DNA of 64,000 nucleotides from NCBI GenBank assembly GCA_028277485.1, contig JANQGE010000117.1, positions 62,001-126,000 of the forward strand, read 5' to 3'. A program made the translations under genes and the position numbers. Source of the stretch: Chlorobium sp. GTDB lineage: Bacteria > Bacteroidota > Chlorobiia > Chlorobiales > Chlorobiaceae. Below, piece after piece: positions 32,452 to 42,001 of this stretch (the stretch's first letter is position 1; each line of letters starts with the position of its first letter). The notes under the pieces were generated by a model that searched no databases, was not told the DNA's origin, and saw only the letters and a program-made list of their open reading frames with translations.

Positions 32452-34590
32452 ATGACCGCATTAAAGGAAGTGAAGGTCGCTCTTGCGGGTAATCCGAATT
32501 GTGGCAAGTCATCTTTGTTCAATGCGCTGACCGGTTTGCACCAGAAAGTCGGCAATTTTTCCGGAGTAACGATTGAAAAACATGAAGGATATGTCGATTA
32601 CAGGGACTACAGGATACGATTTGTTGACCTTCCGGGTACCTATTCACTTACGGCATATTCACCGGAAGAGCTTGTTACGAGAAACTACCTGATTGAAAAT
32701 TCCCCGGACATCGTTGTCAATGTTCTTGAAGGACCGAATCTTGAACGGAACCTGCTGCTTACAACCCAGCTGATGGAGATGGAGGTCGATCTTCTGGTTG
32801 CGCTGAACATGTTCGACGAGGTTCAGGCGCAGGGGATAGAGATCGACGTCAAGCAACTGCAGTGCCTTCTGGGGTGCCATATTGTACCTACTTCGGCAAA
32901 GAAAAAACAGGGTCTCGATTCATTACTCGATCATGTTATCCGTGTGTACGAAAAGGATATCGAGGTAAAGAAGAACAAACTTGCCTTCAGGCCTGAGTTA
33001 GACCGGGCTATCGAGCAGATTACCGAACTGTTTTCCCATGAACCCGAACTCGGCAAGTATAACCTGAGATGGCTGGCGATCAAACTGCTGGAAAATGACA
33101 AAGAGGTCTACAATGTGGTCAGGCAGTATCCTGCGTGGGTAAAGATCGAGCTGATTCTCCAGCACGCCATGCGGGAAACGGAAGCGGTCTATAAAGCTGA
33201 CCCGGAAATCATCATTACCGAAGACCGGCACGCTTTTATCCGGGGAGCCATGCAGGAATGCATGAAACTTCCTAGGGACAAAAAGCAGTCCCCTACCGAT
33301 TATATCGACCTTATTGTCTTGAACCGGGCACTCGGCCTCCCGATTTTCCTGTTTGTTGTCTGGGTGATCTTTCACATGACTTTTACTCTCGGCACCCCAA
33401 TGATGGACGGGCTTGACCATCTTTTCGGTGCACTTGCCGACACTGTTACCTCCCTTCTGCCGAATGACACTTTGCGTTCGGTTCTTGTTGACGGTCTCAT
33501 AGCCGGGGTGGGAGGGGTGCTCATCTTTCTGCCGAACATCCTGCTGCTCTTTATCGGACTCTCTTTTCTCGAGGCTTCGGGATATATGGCCCGAGCAGCG
33601 TTTGTCGTCGATAAGGTAATGCACCGATTTGGGCTGCACGGCAAATCATTTATTCCGATGATTACCGGGTTCGGCTGTTCCATTCCTGCAATCATGGCAA
33701 CGCGGACGCTTAAAAGCCGTTCGGATCGCCTGGCCACAATCATGGTTATTCCTTTCATGAGCTGCGGAGCCAAACTTCCGGTCTACGTGCTGCTTGCCGG
33801 GGCATTCTTCAGGCCCGCGGTTGCGGCAAATGTCATGTTCGGTATCTACATGCTTGGCATTGTTTTCGGCTTGTTTTCGGCTCTTGTCATGAAAAAAACC
33901 GTTCTGAAAAGCGAATCGGAACCGTTTGTCATGGAGTTGCCGCCCTATCGCTGGCCAAGCCTGCGCTCCGTCCTTGTTCAAGCAAAAAACAAGGCCATGA
34001 TGTATCTCAAAAAGGCAGGAACCATTATTCTGCTTGCAGTGCTCTTGATCTGGACATTCAGCAACTATCCGAAAAATCCTGAACTCGATGTCGAACTTGA
34101 TCGACAGATTGCGGTAATCGAGCAGACAATCGTTGACGAAGAGCAAAAAGCGCATGCCATCGTCGAGGCCGAAAACAAGATCAACACCGCTCAGCTCGAA
34201 TATTCGCTGGCGGGCAGGGCTGGGAAACTGCTTGAACCGGTGATAAAGCCTCTCGGTTTTGACTGGAGGATCGGCATAGCTCTGGTTACCGGGCTGGCAG
34301 CAAAAGAGGTTGTGGTATCGACGATGGGCACAATCTACTCGCTCGGCGAGACCGATGAGACATCATCGGAGCTGAAAACCATTCTCAAGAACGACCCTGC
34401 TTTCGATCAAGCAACCGCTCTGAGTCTTATGGTGTTTGTGCTGCTCTACATTCCCTGTGTTGCGGCTGTCGGTGTCATGAGAAAAGAGATCGGGGAATGG
34501 AAATCCGTTGCGTTCTATGGAGCCTATGCGCTATCCGCGGCCTGGATATTTTCGTTTATCACCTATCGGCTGGCCCAGCTTGTTGTTTAG
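32452..34590 (+). CDS. feoB: Ferrous iron transporter B
   Basis: A 712-residue Fe2+ transporter. The N-terminal GTPase has G1 GNPNCGKSS, G2 SGVT, G3 DLPGTYS and G4 NMFDE. The membrane part shows the Gate motifs GFGCSIPAIMATRT and FMSCGAKLPVYVL, whose cysteines are conserved, and a C-terminal core with AAKEVVVSTMGT. It follows feoA with a 3-bp gap and converges on topA. Iron uptake fits the heavy iron-sulfur need of a green sulfur bacterium. Confidence 0.96.
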   Translation: MTALKEVKVALAGNPNCGKSSLFNALTGLHQKVGNFSGVTIEKHEGYVDYRDYRIRFVDLPGTYSLTAYSPEELVTRNYLIENSPDIVVNVLEGPNLERNLLLTTQLMEMEVDLLVALNMFDEVQAQGIEIDVKQLQCLLGCHIVPTSAKKKQGLDSLLDHVIRVYEKDIEVKKNKLAFRPELDRAIEQITELFSHEPELGKYNLRWLAIKLLENDKEVYNVVRQYPAWVKIELILQHAMRETEAVYKADPEIIITEDRHAFIRGAMQECMKLPRDKKQSPTDYIDLIVLNRALGLPIFLFVVWVIFHMTFTLGTPMMDGLDHLFGALADTVTSLLPNDTLRSVLVDGLIAGVGGVLIFLPNILLLFIGLSFLEASGYMARAAFVVDKVMHRFGLHGKSFIPMITGFGCSIPAIMATRTLKSRSDRLATIMVIPFMSCGAKLPVYVLLAGAFFRPAVAANVMFGIYMLGIVFGLFSALVMKKTVLKSESEPFVMELPPYRWPSLRSVLVQAKNKAMMYLKKAGTIILLAVLLIWTFSNYPKNPELDVELDRQIAVIEQTIVDEEQKAHAIVEAENKINTAQLEYSLAGRAGKLLEPVIKPLGFDWRIGIALVTGLAAKEVVVSTMGTIYSLGETDETSSELKTILKNDPAFDQATALSLMVFVLLYIPCVAAVGVMRKEIGEWKSVAFYGAYALSAAWIFSFITYRLAQLVV

Positions 34591-34630
34591 GATACTTTTT
34601 GGCTCTTGAGGCGAGCAATGCTCGTTCAGA

Positions 34631-37015
34631 TCAGGCTTTCACTTCCTGTTTCTCTCTGTCCTCGGCCCCGATCAGTCCGTTTTCTTCGGCAAAAGCAATT
34701 ATTTCATCAATGGTCAGCTGCATGTTGACCGGTGATCCGTCAACCATTTGCAGGGTTATGTCGGGGTGCCGGACCTGGTGTTTTTCCATAATGTCCTGCC
34801 AATGATGCTGTACGGCTGGCTCAAGCTGTCCCCAGGCCTGTCGGCCCCTGCATTTCGGGAATTTCGAACAGCCCAGCCAGAGGCCTCTCTTTCCGGTTCT
34901 CAGGTAAAGCGGGGCGCTGCATTTCGGGCAGGCAAGATCGGTTTCAAGCGGCGGTGTCTTGGGCGGCTCGATTTTCTGTTGTTTGTCCAGTTTCAGCAGC
35001 GTATTGCATTGGGGGTAGTTTGTACACGCAAGAAAAGGCCCGAACCTTCCGTTACGCAGTACCATTCTGCCGTTATTGCAGCTTGGGCATCTGATGCCTG
35101 TTTCCCTGGGACGTACCTTCGTAGAGGAAAGGGGTTTGATGTTTCTGCAGGAAGGGTATCGGGAACATCCGAGAAATTTCCCGCTGGTTGTCCATTTAAC
35201 CACCATTTTCCCTTTGCCGCATTTATCACAGGTTTCCGCATCGCGGTTCTGGGGGAGGAGCGGATCGTTCTTCCTTACGCTCAGGGCAGCTTCAAGAGGC
35301 CTGTAAAAGCTGCCAAGAACCTGTTCATAGTCATCTTTGCCGGCGGCAACCTTGTCAAGCTCATTTTCCATGTGAGCGGTAAACTTGACGTTGAAAATGT
35401 CCGGAAAGTTGGCAACAAGGATCATCGAGACATCCCTGCCCAGTTCGGTCGGGATGATTTTTTTCTTTTGCAGCTCTACATACCGTCTTTCCTGGAGTGT
35501 CGAGAAGATTGTTGCGTAAGTTGACGGTCTTCCGATGCCGTAGTTGTCAAGCTCCTTGACAAGACTTGCTTCCGTATAGCGGGCAGGAGGGCGGGTGAAA
35601 CTTTGTTTTTTCTCGAGATTTTCAAGGTCCAGCTTTTCATTCACAGAAAGCTGTTTGGGAAGCTGAACCATATGCTCTTTCTCCTCATTGTCACGGGTGG
35701 ATTTCTGTGCCTCGTAATCGAGTTCCTTCTGCTCGTTGTATACTTTCAGAAAACCGGGGAAAAGAACCTTGCTGCCGCTGGCCCGAAAGATAAACTGCCT
35801 TTCGTGGTCGGCAACATCGACACGGGTCTGTTCTACCTTTGCCGGGGCCATCCGGGAAGCGAGGAATCTTTTCCAGATCAGCTCGTAAAGTCTGTACTGG
35901 TCGGATGAAAGAAACTTTTTCATTGCATCGGGCGTACGGGAAACCGACGTAGGCCTGATTGCTTCATGGGCGTCCTGTGTTTTTTTGCTGCTTTTGGCCG
36001 GCTGTCCGCTGCCCGTATATTCTTTCCCGTAATGTTGTGTGATAAACCGTCCCGCCTGCTCCACCGCTTCGGAGCTGATCCTTGTGGAATCGGTCCTCAT
36101 ATAGGTTATCAGGCCGGTTGCTTCTTCGGGGCCAAGCTCAATGCCTTCATACAACTGCTGGGCGACACGCATGGTTTTTTTCGAGCCGAATCCCAGCTGA
36201 TTCGATGCAGCCTGCTGCAGGAGCGAGGTTGTGAACGGAAGCGGCGGCTTGCGCTGCTGAACCTTCGGGGTGATGTCCGTTACGCCATAGATTCTTGAAA
36301 AAATAGCCGAAGCTGTTTTTTCAGCATCGGTCCGGTTGGCAATTTCAGCCTTCTCGCCGTCAATTTTAACCAGTTTTGCCGAAAACGTTTCGCCCGGACC
36401 GGTTGTAAAATCGGCAACAATGGCCCAGTACTCTTTCGGCTGAAATTTTTCAATCTCCACTTCACGCTCGCAGATCAGCCTGAGAGCGACGGACTGTACC
36501 CTGCCGGCGGACAATCCCCGCAAGACCACATTCCAGAGGAACGGGCTTATCTTGTAGCCTACGATTTTATCAAGCCCCTGGCGGGTCTGCTGAGAACGCA
36601 CCAGCCGGAAATCGATCTGGCGGGGATGACTGATTGCATCCAGGATCGCATTTCGGGTAATCTCGTTAAACAATACGCGATGGACGGGTTTGCGCTTAAA
36701 GTCGACCTCGTTGGCGATGTGCCAGGCGATAGCCTCGCCCTCACGGTCAGGGTCGGTTGCGATAAGAATATCGTTCGCTTCTCCGGCCAGCTTTTTCAGT
36801 TGCCGGACAACTTTTTCCTTGCCGGCTATAATTTCATAACGGGGTTCATAATGGTTGTCGAAATCCAGCCCGATCTCTTTTTTGGGAAGATCCTTGATAT
36901 GACCCACCGAGGCGAACACCATGTAATCTTTTCCAAGATATTTATTGATTGTTTTCGCCTTTGACGGGGATTCAACAACAATAAGAGTTCTGTCTTTTGC
37001 TGACGAGGATACCAT
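34631..37015 (-). CDS. topA: DNA topoisomerase I
   Basis: A 794-residue type IA topoisomerase that relaxes negative supercoils. The Toprim domain opens with LIVVESPSKAKTI and has ATDPDREGEAIAWH. The active-site tyrosine is in GLITYMRTDSTRIS near residue 305. The C-terminus carries three four-cysteine zinc ribbons (CDKCGKG, CPSCNNG and CPKCSAP starts, each closing with YPSC/YPQC/FPKC). The last 60 residues are unrelated to the ribbons and acidic. The gene is complete and convergent with feoB. Confidence 0.97.
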   Translation of the reverse strand: MVSSSAKDRTLIVVESPSKAKTINKYLGKDYMVFASVGHIKDLPKKEIGLDFDNHYEPRYEIIAGKEKVVRQLKKLAGEANDILIATDPDREGEAIAWHIANEVDFKRKPVHRVLFNEITRNAILDAISHPRQIDFRLVRSQQTRQGLDKIVGYKISPFLWNVVLRGLSAGRVQSVALRLICEREVEIEKFQPKEYWAIVADFTTGPGETFSAKLVKIDGEKAEIANRTDAEKTASAIFSRIYGVTDITPKVQQRKPPLPFTTSLLQQAASNQLGFGSKKTMRVAQQLYEGIELGPEEATGLITYMRTDSTRISSEAVEQAGRFITQHYGKEYTGSGQPAKSSKKTQDAHEAIRPTSVSRTPDAMKKFLSSDQYRLYELIWKRFLASRMAPAKVEQTRVDVADHERQFIFRASGSKVLFPGFLKVYNEQKELDYEAQKSTRDNEEKEHMVQLPKQLSVNEKLDLENLEKKQSFTRPPARYTEASLVKELDNYGIGRPSTYATIFSTLQERRYVELQKKKIIPTELGRDVSMILVANFPDIFNVKFTAHMENELDKVAAGKDDYEQVLGSFYRPLEAALSVRKNDPLLPQNRDAETCDKCGKGKMVVKWTTSGKFLGCSRYPSCRNIKPLSSTKVRPRETGIRCPSCNNGRMVLRNGRFGPFLACTNYPQCNTLLKLDKQQKIEPPKTPPLETDLACPKCSAPLYLRTGKRGLWLGCSKFPKCRGRQAWGQLEPAVQHHWQDIMEKHQVRHPDITLQMVDGSPVNMQLTIDEIIAFAEENGLIGAEDREKQEVKA

Positions 37016-37204
37016 TGAAAAGCCTTACAGGTGATAAAAAGGTTGCATTGAATTTTTGGAAAAGATAGGGGTTGCTTGCTAAAAAACAAATTTTGCCGCC
37101 GGTCGATCCTCAAGCAAAAGGGCCATTTTTAGCAAGGCGGATGGAAATTTTTAGTATAATCTCCCTTAAGCCGAGGTTTCTTCAATGCATAAAACACCTT
37201 TTCC

Positions 37205-38932
37205 GTGACTGGATGTCCCTGCCACCGTGTCAGATACCATGCTTTTCTTATTCTGCTGCTGACTGTTGCCATGCCTGGCAGACTTTCTGCGGTATCGCTT
37301 GATAATGCCCAACAGGAGAAGCTCTCCCTGCATGTCGTTAAAGGTTTCCGGCTTGATTACAAGCAACAGGTCAGCGCGGTGAAAGCAGGGGGAATCGTTT
37401 ACGTTGATCTCGAGTCGATGTCGAGAGCCATGCGTCTTTTCAACAAACAGGAAGGGAGTGAGTTGAAAATCGCCTATGAAAACGGCGGACAAACAAGTGT
37501 TTGCCGGATCGGGGAGGGCAACAACTTTGTAAGCTTTGCGCCGGAGAAATTCCTTGCGGGGGGGCGCGTCATACAGCTTCGTTCCGCCCCGGTGCTCCAG
37601 AAAGGGAAGTTCTGGCTGCCTGCCGTCGATGCGGCTCGCCTGTTTTCTCTCTGGATGGACCGCGAGGTTGTCTATGACCGGGCAAAACGCAGGATCGAGG
37701 CGTTTTTGTGGAGTTCGCGGCCCGGGTCCAGAAAGAAAATGATCGGCCTTGTCGGAAATCAGAAAAACTTTGGAGCAAAGCCCCAAGACAAGCGGCAGAC
37801 GGTAATAACAGGCATGGAAGTAAAAAAACTGACCAACGGTGCTGTTATCCGTTTGAGGGCATCGGGGGCGAAAACCGCAGCATCTTTCATCAAGCCCGAT
37901 GCGCAGGGTACGGCGTCTCTGACCCTGCAGAGTGCCGAAGGGAACCCTGCTGATATATTCAGGACATTCAAAAGCGGGATTGTTAAACAAATAAGAGCCA
38001 TACCGCTTGGAAGCGGTGCGATGCAGATCAGCATCGTTCTGAATACCCGGTATTACAAGATAAAATCCAGCGGGTATACGTGGGATCCCGAAACCAATTC
38101 CTATGTTGTTTCATTTCTGAACGATATTGATGTGCAGGAAGTGTACCGCACGGAAAAGCAGAAGCAGATCACCCGGGAGCTTGCAAAAGACCTTCAGAAA
38201 TGGAAGTTCGACACGATTGTCCTCGATGCCGGGCACGGCGGCAAGGACCCTGGTGCCATAGGGCCGTCGGGCACGCGGGAAAAGGATATCGTTCTGAAAA
38301 TTGTCCGGGATCTCGGGGCAATTATCGAGAGGGAGTGGCCTGATGTGAAGGTAGTCTATACGCGAAAGGATGATCGCTTTATTCCTCTCAAGCAGCGGGG
38401 AAAAATCGCTAACCGCAACGGAGGCAAACTTTTCGTAAGTATTCATTGCAATGCAGCCAAGAACAGGTCGGCAAGGGGTGCTGAGGTTTATATACTCGGA
38501 CCCCACAAGAATGAAGCTGCGCTTCGCGTAGCCATGCTTGAAAATGAAGCGATCAAGCAGGAGGAGGACTACAAGGAAAAGTACAAAGGGTTCAGCGAAG
38601 AGCACATGATTATGAGCAGTCTTGCGCAGAACGCCTTTACCCTTCAGTCCAAAGAAGTGGCGCGGCATGTGCTTGAGGGGATGGAGAAAAAAACAAAAAT
38701 AAACGGCAGGGGAGTTCGTCAAGCCGGTTTCATGGTTCTTTGGACCCCTTCCATGCCGAGTGTGCTTGTCGAAGCAGGATATCTTTCGAACCGTCAAGAG
38801 GAAAAGATGCTTCTACGCAGACAAGTACAGATCAGAATTGCGCAAGGCATTTTCAATGGCTTGAAACAGTACCGCATGAGTTATGAAAGACAGCGTGTCG
38901 CATCGGGCTCCGGCGAACGTCTGAAAGGGTGA
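37205..38932 (+). CDS. N-acetylmuramoyl-L-alanine amidase (AmiC-type)
   Basis: A 575-residue exported peptidoglycan amidase. After a signal-like N-terminus comes a copper-amine-oxidase-N-like / AMIN-like region to about residue 320, and then an Amidase_3 domain. Zinc ligands and catalytic residues are seen in DAGHGGKDPGA, TREKDIVLK, SIHCNA and VLVEAGYLSN. It separates stem peptides from glycan, typically at division. GTG 37205 is the furthest in-frame start and lacks a strong ribosome-binding site, so the true start may be nearby. It is divergent from topA. Confidence 0.9.
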   Translation: MTGCPCHRVRYHAFLILLLTVAMPGRLSAVSLDNAQQEKLSLHVVKGFRLDYKQQVSAVKAGGIVYVDLESMSRAMRLFNKQEGSELKIAYENGGQTSVCRIGEGNNFVSFAPEKFLAGGRVIQLRSAPVLQKGKFWLPAVDAARLFSLWMDREVVYDRAKRRIEAFLWSSRPGSRKKMIGLVGNQKNFGAKPQDKRQTVITGMEVKKLTNGAVIRLRASGAKTAASFIKPDAQGTASLTLQSAEGNPADIFRTFKSGIVKQIRAIPLGSGAMQISIVLNTRYYKIKSSGYTWDPETNSYVVSFLNDIDVQEVYRTEKQKQITRELAKDLQKWKFDTIVLDAGHGGKDPGAIGPSGTREKDIVLKIVRDLGAIIEREWPDVKVVYTRKDDRFIPLKQRGKIANRNGGKLFVSIHCNAAKNRSARGAEVYILGPHKNEAALRVAMLENEAIKQEEDYKEKYKGFSEEHMIMSSLAQNAFTLQSKEVARHVLEGMEKKTKINGRGVRQAGFMVLWTPSMPSVLVEAGYLSNRQEEKMLLRRQVQIRIAQGIFNGLKQYRMSYERQRVASGSGERLKG

Positions 38933-38947
38933 GGGTGAATCAGTGGA

Positions 38948-39008
38948 CGGATGGGAATGGGTTTCTGTGCTCCGTCCGCCTCGTACTCAAGTCGCTCGCG
39001 ACAATTTA
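38948..39008. repeat. Dispersed hairpin element, right-half fragment
   Basis: gggaatgggtttctgtgctc followed by cgtccgcctcgtactcaagt and cgctcgcgacaattta matches the right half of a short-form element. It joins directly to the next, complete copy. Confidence 0.75.
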
Positions 39009-39150
39009 GGGTACCTCTAAAAAGTGTCATGAGCGGTTCGGGAGCAAGGCGGACGGAGCGCAGAAACCGGAGCGTACCGATAGTACGTGAGGATTTCGAG
39101 CACCACCCAACGCAGCAATCGAGACGCGCAATAAGTTTTTAGAGGTGCCC
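39009..39150. repeat. Dispersed hairpin element, long form
   Basis: A 142-bp copy with ends gggtacctctaaaaa / tttttagaggtgccc, in antisense orientation to the fragment before it. The interior has gcaaggcggacggagcgcag and the long-form insert gagcgtaccgatagtacgtg, aggatttcgagcacc. It lies between the amidase and hydrolase genes. Confidence 0.92.
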
Positions 39151-39169
39151 TTTATAGAGACGCCCGCAC

Positions 39170-40162
39170 ATGTTCGACAACAAGGAACCTTGGAATATTA
39201 GGCAAATGTGGATAATAGTGTTCGTTACGGGGATGCTGCTTGCCGTTGTTGTATTTATTTTGATGCCGCGCAGCATTTCCAATCTTTCCTCTCGACCAAA
39301 CCCGGAGCAGCGCTACGAAGATGCTGTCCGGCGTGTCGATATGTTCCGTGGGCAGGAACCACAGGCTATGAATCCGTTCTGCCGGTTGCAGCTGATGACC
39401 CATGACAGAAAAACTGACCGCGCTGTCATTCTGGTTCATGGCTATACAAGCTGCCCGCAGCAGTTTCACGAGCTGGGGGAACGGCTGCATGCTTCCGGCT
39501 GCAACGTTCTTATCGCTCCGTTGCCGCATCATGGTCTGGCTGACCGGATGACGGAAAAACATTCCCTGCTCAGGGCCGAAGAGCTTGCGGTGTATGCCGA
39601 CACGGTTGTCGATATCGCTCAGGGGTTGGGAAAGGAGGTTGTCATGATGGGGATTTCCGCCGGAGGGGTCACCACCGCCTGGGCAGCGCAGCAGCGGGAC
39701 GATATTGATGTTGCGGTCATCATTTCGCCGGCATTCGGATTCCGAGAAATCCCAACTCCCCTGACGGCTGCGGTCATGAATATCTTTTCGGTTCTTCCGG
39801 ACAAGTTTACCTGGTGGAACCCGGTTCACAAGGCAGAGGCTCCCCCGTTCTATGCCTATCCCCGTTACTCCCGGCGTGCATTGGCCCAGATTCTCCGGCT
39901 CGGATTTGCGGTGCAGAGGGATATAGGGCGCAACCCTCCTGCCGCAAAAAAGGTTGTGATGGTTTTCAATGCGAACGATGACCAGATCAACAACGAGCTG
40001 ACGCAGGATATTGTTGAAAGGTGGCAGTCACACAACATCGATCTCATTACCTACGAGTTCGATGCGTCTCTGAAACTTAGTCATGACCTCATCGACCCCA
40101 GCCACCCCGGCCAGAGGATCGACATCGTGTACCCCAAGCTTGTTGAGCTGATCGGTCGTTGA
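39170..40162 (+). CDS. Membrane-anchored alpha/beta hydrolase
   Basis: A 330-residue hydrolase with one N-terminal transmembrane helix at about residues 14-33 and an extracytoplasmic catalytic domain. AVILVHGYTSCPQQF carries the oxyanion loop, MMGISAGGVT the nucleophile serine (GxSxG), VFNANDDQIN the acid and LSHDLIDP the histidine. It resembles lipase or thioesterase relatives, but the substrate is unknown. It is convergent with the RES toxin gene. Confidence 0.82.
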   Translation: MFDNKEPWNIRQMWIIVFVTGMLLAVVVFILMPRSISNLSSRPNPEQRYEDAVRRVDMFRGQEPQAMNPFCRLQLMTHDRKTDRAVILVHGYTSCPQQFHELGERLHASGCNVLIAPLPHHGLADRMTEKHSLLRAEELAVYADTVVDIAQGLGKEVVMMGISAGGVTTAWAAQQRDDIDVAVIISPAFGFREIPTPLTAAVMNIFSVLPDKFTWWNPVHKAEAPPFYAYPRYSRRALAQILRLGFAVQRDIGRNPPAAKKVVMVFNANDDQINNELTQDIVERWQSHNIDLITYEFDASLKLSHDLIDPSHPGQRIDIVYPKLVELIGR

Positions 40163-40195
40163 TAACTGGTCTCCCGTTATCTGAACATCGTTGCT

Positions 40196-40909
40196 TTACA
40201 TCTCATATACCCCTATCTCCAACCAAACCTCCCCCTGTGTTTTCTCGACGATAACTTGTCCGTCTTCAAGTGTGTACGTCAGATAACTGTGATGACGGGG
40301 ATTGGAGAGCACGTTCGGGTTCAGCAGGGCGTAGAGGTGTCCATGTTCATGCCTGACGGATGCGGTGAAGAGGCCGGGGTGTCCCTCACGGTGCATCCGT
40401 GAGCCGACCAACTGGGTAAAGGAGTAATCGGTTTTATGGATGAGGAGCGGGTAGTCTTCGAGGAGATGACGAACATCCCACAGCGCGGCACGGCAGCGTA
40501 CAGAGTAAAGCTTACGCTCAATGACAACGCGTTCCTTGTTGAAACCTGCATCGGTGAGCAGCCCCCGATACCAGTGGTACGCCGTCTCATACACGGTTGT
40601 CTCTATCGTGTCGCTGCCATACCAGACGCCGAACGATCCGTCCGAAAACCGGCTGATTCGCCAGTTTCTGAATGGCCAGATAATGGCATTGAACCATATG
40701 GCTTCTTCAAAAGGGCGATGGATTTCCGGAGAGTGTGACTGGTAGAGGTAGGGGTTTGCGTCCGATTCCGCCTGTTGAGCCAGTGCCCGCTCATCCGGGT
40801 CATCGGTCAGGTCATCGAATAAATCCTCTGATGCTTTTAAGGATACAATATTGCGGATCAGGTTCTGATGGACATCTATCAAAGTGATGCGAGAGAAAAA
40901 ATCGTCCAT
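40196..40909 (-). CDS. RES-domain toxin (NAD+-degrading family)
   Basis: A 237-residue RES-domain protein. The family-defining Arg-Glu-Ser residues are recognisable in ISRFSDGSFGVWYGSD, the TVYETAYHWYRG segment and the later FTASVRHEHG / LVGSRMHREG region. Characterised relatives deplete NAD+ and stop growth. It is longer than the minimal RES toxin, with about 80 extra N-terminal residues. It follows the Xre antitoxin gene by 12 bp in the usual antitoxin-toxin order. Confidence 0.88.
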   Translation of the reverse strand: MDDFFSRITLIDVHQNLIRNIVSLKASEDLFDDLTDDPDERALAQQAESDANPYLYQSHSPEIHRPFEEAIWFNAIIWPFRNWRISRFSDGSFGVWYGSDTIETTVYETAYHWYRGLLTDAGFNKERVVIERKLYSVRCRAALWDVRHLLEDYPLLIHKTDYSFTQLVGSRMHREGHPGLFTASVRHEHGHLYALLNPNVLSNPRHHSYLTYTLEDGQVIVEKTQGEVWLEIGVYEM

Positions 40910-40921
40910 GTCCTCAACAGT

Positions 40922-41317
40922 TCACAATCCCCTCGTGTGATCAAGATAGGAACGGACCATAAGCAGTCCGGCAAATCCCCATTCCTTTATAACCTCGACC
41001 GGCGTGAGGTTGTTGAAGGCTTTGTTGCGGGTTGACATCCAGCGATAGGCAAGATCCCGGTTTTTCGGAAACAGCAGTCGCAGGTTCTTGTGAATGGCCA
41101 GTAGGTGGCCGACACGTTCATACTGATCGCGGCTTGTCCCGATCGGCTCGCCTTTGCGGTACCTTGTCAAGGTTCCACGGTTGGTCGCGGCAAGCCCCAA
41201 CAGCATTGCCTGATCCATCGTCGTCAGGTTCCAGTGATCAAGCAACTGCATTACCATTCTGGCCAAGGCACCGCGATCTTGCGGGCTCATGTCCTGACGT
41301 TCAGATGCTGCTTCCAT
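40922..41317 (-). CDS. Xre/ParS-like antitoxin of the RES pair
   Basis: A 131-residue DUF2384-type antitoxin. The N-terminal helix-turn-helix covers about residues 28-62 (TTMDQAMLLGLAATNRGTL), and the C-terminal MbcA/ParS part has the KNRDLAYRWMSTRNKAF and EVIKEWGFAGLLMVRSYLD segments, which bind the RES toxin. GGAGG lies 8 bases before ATG 41317. It should neutralise and autoregulate. A dispersed element lies about 120 bp upstream. Confidence 0.87.
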   Translation of the reverse strand: MEAASERQDMSPQDRGALARMVMQLLDHWNLTTMDQAMLLGLAATNRGTLTRYRKGEPIGTSRDQYERVGHLLAIHKNLRLLFPKNRDLAYRWMSTRNKAFNNLTPVEVIKEWGFAGLLMVRSYLDHTRGL

Positions 41318-41440
41318 ACATGGTCCTCCGTTGTTGCGGGTGCCTTTGTTTCAAGTCTCTGCTTAAAGATAGTTTTTTGTATGAATAGCTGCAATATTTG
41401 TTTTTATGATACCGTCTTCGCCAGAACGGTTAATACAAAA

Positions 41441-41552
41441 GGGCACCTCGATTTGTTGCGTGCCCTGATTGCTTTGTTGGTTGGATAGGAGAGGGTTTCT
41501 GTGCTCCGTCCGCCTTGTACTCCAGTCGTTCACGACAATGATAGAGGTGCCC
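41441..41552. repeat. Dispersed hairpin element, short form
   Basis: A 112-bp copy with ends gggcacctcgat / atgatagaggtgccc. The interior matches the short-form reference with a few transitions. It lies upstream of the RES/Xre operon. Confidence 0.92.
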
Positions 41553-42001
41553 GAAAGACCGGAGCGCTGTCACGTTCCGTTCTCTCTGCCGTCACTTCGG
41601 TTGCATCTCTTTTTTTTTCAGAGGTTCGTCGCGCAAAAGGATCGCCTGAGAAAACGCTACAGCTCTTCTTTCCCGTATCCTCCGGTGTGTGTCGCGGCAA
41701 AATCGACTCATGTCACGTTTTTGTGAATTTTCTTGAAAAATACAGCTATCTGTTTTTGCTGTGACGAAATAATGATATATTAAAAGCGAAATAGTTGAGT
41801 ATTGTCTGTTTGAAAACCGTTTAATTGCCCCCATGCAATGACGACCGCAGCTCGATCTTTTACGGAATGATCTTTACGGCAAAATAATGTTTAGCCGCAT
41901 CGGGGCTTGTTGTTTTATGGACTGTGCAGTAGTGCATGGGTCATGATGTTTGTGCGTTCTCGTAGTATCCGTTAAAAAATCAAATCGTAAAGGAGGTTCT
42001 T
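41553..42001 (+). other. Intergenic region and long leader of the cystatin-like gene
   Basis: About 450 bp without a convincing gene. From the promoter-like pair near 41753-41781 to the start codon is about 210 nt of possible 5' leader. It includes a near-duplicate of 'gatcttttacgg / gatctttacgg' at about 41854-41880. The leader ends in a strong AAAGGAGG ribosome-binding site. Confidence 0.45.
41753..41781 (+). promoter_or_regulatory. Candidate promoter for the cystatin-like gene
   Basis: TTTTTG (41753-41758) and TATATT (41776-41781) are 17 bp apart. The -10 is good and the -35 is weak. Confidence 0.35.

Noticed and set aside
34612..34624. Hairpin between convergent feoB and topA as a terminator
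   Set aside because: The stem is only 5 bp and no T-run follows in either direction.
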